A stretch of DNA of 64,000 bases from CAWJPW01 sp963844845 (GTDB lineage Bacteria; Acidobacteriota; Thermoanaerobaculia; Thermoanaerobaculales; Sulfomarinibacteraceae), in assembly GCA_963844845.1 (NCBI GenBank), contig CAWJPW010000008.1, forward strand, positions 372,001 through 436,000. The letters are read 5' to 3'. The notes under the pieces were generated by a model. It searched no databases. It saw only the letters and a list, made by a program, of their open reading frames with translations, and had not been told where the DNA came from. The translations under genes were made by a program, and so were the position numbers. Below, piece after piece: positions 60,766 through 64,000 of the stretch (position 1 is the stretch's first letter; every line of letters begins with the position of its first letter).

Positions 60766-62047
60766 CGCAACCCTGCTCTTCTTCGCCCACCTCCTGCGGG
60801 ACCTCGCCGGCACCCTGCGCGAGCGCTGGCGGCGCTTCGCGGCGCGGGCGGTGGAGGGGCGTCCCAGCGCCGCGGTGGGCGTGGACATCTTCCCCTTCTT
60901 CGACAAGATGACCGGGGTCGGCTGGTACGAGTGGAACCTCCTGGCCGCTCTCGACCGTCGCGACGACGACCTGTTCTACAACCTCTATGCCCACACCTTC
61001 CTGGCCCCGGACGAACCCGCACCGCCGCGGATGCCCGGCTCACGGACCATGCGCATGCGCCTGCACCACCTGCCAGCCGGCTTTCTGCTCCCGGTGCGTC
61101 CGACCATCGCGGTGCTGCGTGCGGTGGTGGAGCCGCTGCTGCGAGTGCTCGACGGCAACGATGTTCTCTTTGCCCCCAACTTCTTCGCGCCGCGCCGCCA
61201 GCTGCCGTTCGGCCGCACCACCGTGGCCACGGTGCACGACCTCGCCTTCGCGGCCATGCCCGAGACAGTGTCACCGGAGACACTGGAGGAGCTGGACGGC
61301 AACCTCGCCGCCACGCTGTTCCGCGCCGAGCGGCTGATCGCGGTGTCCGAGGCCACCTCGGGCGACCTCCAGGAGTACCTGGACGCCAACCCCCGCCGGG
61401 TACACACGGTGCACGAGGGGATCGACCAGCTCTTCCTGGCGCCCGCTGCCGACTCCGCCAATCTGCCCGACCTGCCCGACCGCTACCTCCTCTTCCTCTC
61501 CACCCTGGAGCCGCGCAAGAACGTGCTCGGCGTGCTGCGCGCCTTCAGCCTGCTGCTGGACTGGGGCTATCCGGGGGGCCTGGTCCTGGCCGGTCGCTGG
61601 GGCTGGCGGATGGAGCCCATCGTCGAGGAGCTCGAGCACTCGCCGGCGCGGGACCGGATCGTCCACCTCGACTACGTGGAGCGATCCGACCTGCCGGCCC
61701 TCTACCGCCGCGCCGACGCTCTCCTCTTCCCCTCGTGGATGGAGGGCTTCGGCCTGCCGGTGCTGGAGGCGATGGCGTGCGGCACGCCGGTGGTCACATC
61801 CGGGCGCTCGGCCATGCCCGAGGTGGCCGGCCCGTGCGCCGTGTACGTGGACCCGGCCCGGCCCCACTCCATCGCCGGCGCGGTGGCGTCGCTGCTGGAC
61901 GACCCCCAGCACCGCTCTCGCCTGGCCGAGCAGGGGCGGGCACGCGCCCGCCTCTTCTCGTGGGATCGGGCCGCCGCCGCCACCGCCCAGGTGCTTCGCC
62001 AGGCGGCGGGACTGCCGGCCACCGGCAACGATGAATATCGCGTGTGA
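60749..62047 (+). CDS. Glycosyltransferase family 4 (GT-B)
   Basis: 432 residues: a hydrophobic N-terminal helix (LYATLLFFAHLLRDLAGTL), the acceptor half with VGVDIFPFFDKMTGVGWYEWNLL, then the donor half DRYLLFLSTLEPRKNVLGVLRAF, LPALYRRADALLFPSWMEGFGLPVLEAMACGTPVV (E-x7-E motif) typical of GT4. Probably adds a sugar to a lipid-linked glycan. Overlaps the next glycosyltransferase by 17 bp. Confidence 0.9.
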   Translation: MGGSLYATLLFFAHLLRDLAGTLRERWRRFAARAVEGRPSAAVGVDIFPFFDKMTGVGWYEWNLLAALDRRDDDLFYNLYAHTFLAPDEPAPPRMPGSRTMRMRLHHLPAGFLLPVRPTIAVLRAVVEPLLRVLDGNDVLFAPNFFAPRRQLPFGRTTVATVHDLAFAAMPETVSPETLEELDGNLAATLFRAERLIAVSEATSGDLQEYLDANPRRVHTVHEGIDQLFLAPAADSANLPDLPDRYLLFLSTLEPRKNVLGVLRAFSLLLDWGYPGGLVLAGRWGWRMEPIVEELEHSPARDRIVHLDYVERSDLPALYRRADALLFPSWMEGFGLPVLEAMACGTPVVTSGRSAMPEVAGPCAVYVDPARPHSIAGAVASLLDDPQHRSRLAEQGRARARLFSWDRAAAATAQVLRQAAGLPATGNDEYRV

Positions 62048-63152
62048 CGCCCGCGCCCTGGTGGGCCCGACCACCGGCGTCGGCACCTGGACGGCCCAGA
62101 TCATGGGCGGTCTCGCCCGCGTGCCGGGGTGGGAGGTCCTGCTGGCGGCCTCGCGCCCCCTCACCCTTCCCCCCGAGCTGGCCAGGGCGACGGTGCTGGC
62201 GCCTCCCAGGCTGAGCGTACCTGGCACCCTGTGGCTGCACACGGCTCTCCCGCGTGCCCTGGAGCACGCCGGCGCCGACGTCTTCGTCGCCGCCCTGGCG
62301 GTGGTACCGCGGCGCTGCCCGGTGCCGGCGGTGGCGGTGGTGCACGACCTCACACCCCGTAGCCATCCCCACCGCCACACGCTGGCCAACCGCTTCTGCT
62401 TCAACGCCTACGTGGAAGAGAGCCTCGAGCGGGCGCGAGCTGTGGTGGCCGTCTCTGCCGCCACCGCACAGGACGTTACGATGACCTTCCCGCGGCTCAG
62501 AGGGCGGGTGAGGACCATCTGCAACGGTGTCGACCCGTTCTTCTCCCCGGCACCGCAGGACGCGGACGGCGCCGCGGTGCGCGAACGCTTCAGCGGCGGG
62601 CGGCCCTTCCTCCTGCACCTGGGCACCCTGGAGCCGCGCAAGGGCCTCGTCACCCTGGTGGACGCGTGGGAGGATGTGGCCGAGAAGGACGCCGCCACAC
62701 CCGATCTGGTGCTGGCCGGCGCCCCCGGCTGGGACCGCGGCGCGCTGGTGCGGCGGGTAGCCGCCTCCCCCCGTCGTGCGCGCATCCACCTCCCCGGCTA
62801 CGTCAGTCGTGACGACGCCCGCTCCCTGCTGCGCCACGCCGCCGCCTTCGTGCTCGCCTCGGAGGCCGAGGGCTTCGGCCTGCCCCTGGCCGAGGCCCTG
62901 TGCTGCGGCGCCCCGTGCGTGGCCTCGGACATCCCGGCGGCGCGGGAGGTGGCCGGCGACGCGGCCCTCTTCGCCCTGCCGTGTGACGCCGCCGCCCTCG
63001 CCGACGCCCTGCGCGAGGTCCTCGTCCCCGCCGCAGCGGACGAGCTGCGCCGCCGCGCTGCCGTCCGCGCCGCTGACCTCGGCTGGGAGCCGGCGGTGGC
63101 GGCGTGGAGGACGCTGTTGGAGGAGATCGTGGGCGAGCGCTCTGACAATTGA
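62031..63152 (+). CDS. Glycosyltransferase family 4 (GT-B)
   Basis: 373 residues: IACDARALVGPTTGVGTWTAQIM, VAVVHDLTPRSHPH, ARAVVAVSAATAQDV, FLLHLGTLEPRKGLVTLVDAW, AAAFVLASEAEGFGLPLAEALCCGAPCVASDIPAAREV with the GT4 E-x7-E motif. Mannosyl/rhamnosyltransferase-like; sugar not determinable. Cotranscribed with the preceding glycosyltransferase. Confidence 0.92.
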   Translation: MNIACDARALVGPTTGVGTWTAQIMGGLARVPGWEVLLAASRPLTLPPELARATVLAPPRLSVPGTLWLHTALPRALEHAGADVFVAALAVVPRRCPVPAVAVVHDLTPRSHPHRHTLANRFCFNAYVEESLERARAVVAVSAATAQDVTMTFPRLRGRVRTICNGVDPFFSPAPQDADGAAVRERFSGGRPFLLHLGTLEPRKGLVTLVDAWEDVAEKDAATPDLVLAGAPGWDRGALVRRVAASPRRARIHLPGYVSRDDARSLLRHAAAFVLASEAEGFGLPLAEALCCGAPCVASDIPAAREVAGDAALFALPCDAAALADALREVLVPAAADELRRRAAVRAADLGWEPAVAAWRTLLEEIVGERSDN

Positions 63153-63157
63153 AGGGG

Positions 63158-64000
63158 CTACGCACGTCTCGGCCGGAGTGCCTGAGATGCCGTCATCCAC
63201 AGGATCTTGAGATCCAGCGCCAGGCTCCAGTTCTCGATGTAGTAGAGGTCGTGCGCCACCCGCTTGCGGATGGAGGTGTCGCCCCGCAGGCCGTTCACCT
63301 GAGCCCATCCGGTCACCCCGGCGCGCACCCGGTGGCGGGCCATGTACTCCGGGTAGCGACCGCGGAAGCGCTCGACGAACTCCGGGCGCTCGGGGCGGGG
63401 ACCCACCAGCGACATGTCGCCCCTGAGCACGTTCACCAGCTGCGGCAGCTCGTCCAGGTTGGTGCGACGCAGGAGCTCGCCGACGCGGGTGACGCGCGGG
63501 TCACGGTTGCGGGTCCACCGGGGCTCGCCATCGGGCTCGGCGTCAACGCTCATGGAGCGGAACTTGAGGATCTGGAAGGAGCGCCCGTCGAGACCCATCC
63601 GCACCTGGCCGTAGAAGGCGGGCCCCCCGTCCTCACGCCTCACCAGCCAGGCAATGATCGGGAACATCCAGCCGGTGAGGACGAGCCCGAGGCCGGCTCC
63701 GACGATGTCCATGAGCCGTTTGACCAGCTGGTTCCACCCCTGCAGGGGGATCTGCGTGAGGTTGATCATGGGCAGGCCGTCGAGGTCCTCGATACCGGCG
63801 CGCAGCACGTAGTACTGCAGCAGGTCGGGCACTACCTTGACTTCCACTAGGAGCTGCCCGGCGGTACGGATGAGCTGCACCGTCTTGTGGTGAGCGGAGA
63901 GCGGCAGCGCCAGCACCACCTGGTCCACGTCGTGTTCGCGGACCGCCTCCTCCAGGTTAGCGGTGGTGCCCAGCACCGGTACGCCGAGGACCGCGCGGGG
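63158..64000 (-). CDS. Polyprenyl-phosphate hexose-1-phosphate transferase (WcaJ-type), C-terminal part
   Basis: The 5' end lies outside the window. The visible part begins in the nucleotide-binding-like middle domain (VLGTTANLEEAVREHDVDQVVLALP), then the sugar transferase domain: QLVKRLMDIVGAGLGLVLTGWMFP membrane hairpin, GRSFQILKFRSM, TNLDELPQLVNVLRGDMSLVGPRPERPEFVE, and the C-terminal RAGVTGWAQVNGLRGDTS. It starts glycan synthesis by loading a sugar phosphate onto undecaprenyl phosphate. Convergent with the glycosyltransferases. Confidence 0.93.
   Translation of the reverse strand, partial: PRAVLGVPVLGTTANLEEAVREHDVDQVVLALPLSAHHKTVQLIRTAGQLLVEVKVVPDLLQYYVLRAGIEDLDGLPMINLTQIPLQGWNQLVKRLMDIVGAGLGLVLTGWMFPIIAWLVRREDGGPAFYGQVRMGLDGRSFQILKFRSMSVDAEPDGEPRWTRNRDPRVTRVGELLRRTNLDELPQLVNVLRGDMSLVGPRPERPEFVERFRGRYPEYMARHRVRAGVTGWAQVNGLRGDTSIRKRVAHDLYYIENWSLALDLKILWMTASQALRPRRA

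Overview
The window is a 64 kb, very GC-rich chromosomal segment with dense, mostly operonic genes and no tRNA, rRNA, CRISPR array or insertion sequence that I can see. The gene set is two-membrane and free-living: Mfd, secretin, SurA-like chaperones, many lipoproteins, aerobic tyrosine breakdown, and 2-oxoacid:ferredoxin oxidoreductase. A GWxTD-family protein, a PilMNOP-style type II secretion operon with a cohesin-tailed secretin, and the order rpsF-rpsR-DUF2232-rplI suggest Acidobacteriota. That placement is an inference from gene content, not a database result. Layout, left to right. 1-1.5 kb (-): start of homogentisate dioxygenase and a fumarylacetoacetase-family hydrolase (tyrosine/homogentisate degradation). 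1.9-6.0 kb (-): M48 lipoprotein protease, then korAB with its own promoter and a strong terminator. 6.1-11.4 kb (-): rpsF-rpsR-DUF2232-rplI-methyltransferase-M49 peptidase operon. 11.6-17 kb: divergent purM and purL; purL carries an apparent one-base frameshift between its synthetase and glutaminase parts. 17.2-19.7 kb (-): metallo-hydrolase, dut and M16 peptidase. 19.9-31.6 kb (-): a continuous operon running from an ECF sigma factor and its anti-sigma factor through a secretin-N protein, GspF, GspE, PilM, PilN, PilO, PilP, the secretin and three pseudopilins. 31.7 kb (+): a small gene interrupted by an in-frame TGA that reads as a CxxU selenoprotein of the Rdx/SelW family, with a SECIS-like hairpin right after the TGA. 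31.9-42.5 kb (-): HD nuclease, two SurA-like isomerases, an internally duplicated membrane protein of unknown function, mfd, ribBA and a GWxTD protein. 42.6-52.1 kb: cysteine desulfurase (+), NamZ-like protein (-), then HAD phosphatase, zinc-ribbon protein, ddl, maeB, CBS protein, CsgG-like protein and a small secreted protein (all +). 52.3-64 kb: folE (-); rfbB, rfbD and an RMD-like reductase (+); enoyl-CoA hydratase (+); thioesterase and a 600-residue unknown (-); a membrane-anchored unknown (-) diverging from two glycosyltransferases (+); and the start of a polyprenyl-phosphate sugar transferase (-), which together look like the edge of an exopolysaccharide locus. Three features stand out beyond the genes. 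First, the hidden selenoprotein. Second, a dispersed family of degenerate 7-bp tandem repeats (purine strand GTGAAGA or ACGGAAG types) with a C-rich CCCACCC tail, placed between genes, often as inverted pairs, and in two cases supplying the stop codon of a gene. Third, several first-in-operon genes have a -10 box only 6-11 nt before the start codon and no Shine-Dalgarno, so they are probably leaderless, whereas internal operon genes have clear Shine-Dalgarno sites and 1-23 bp overlaps.
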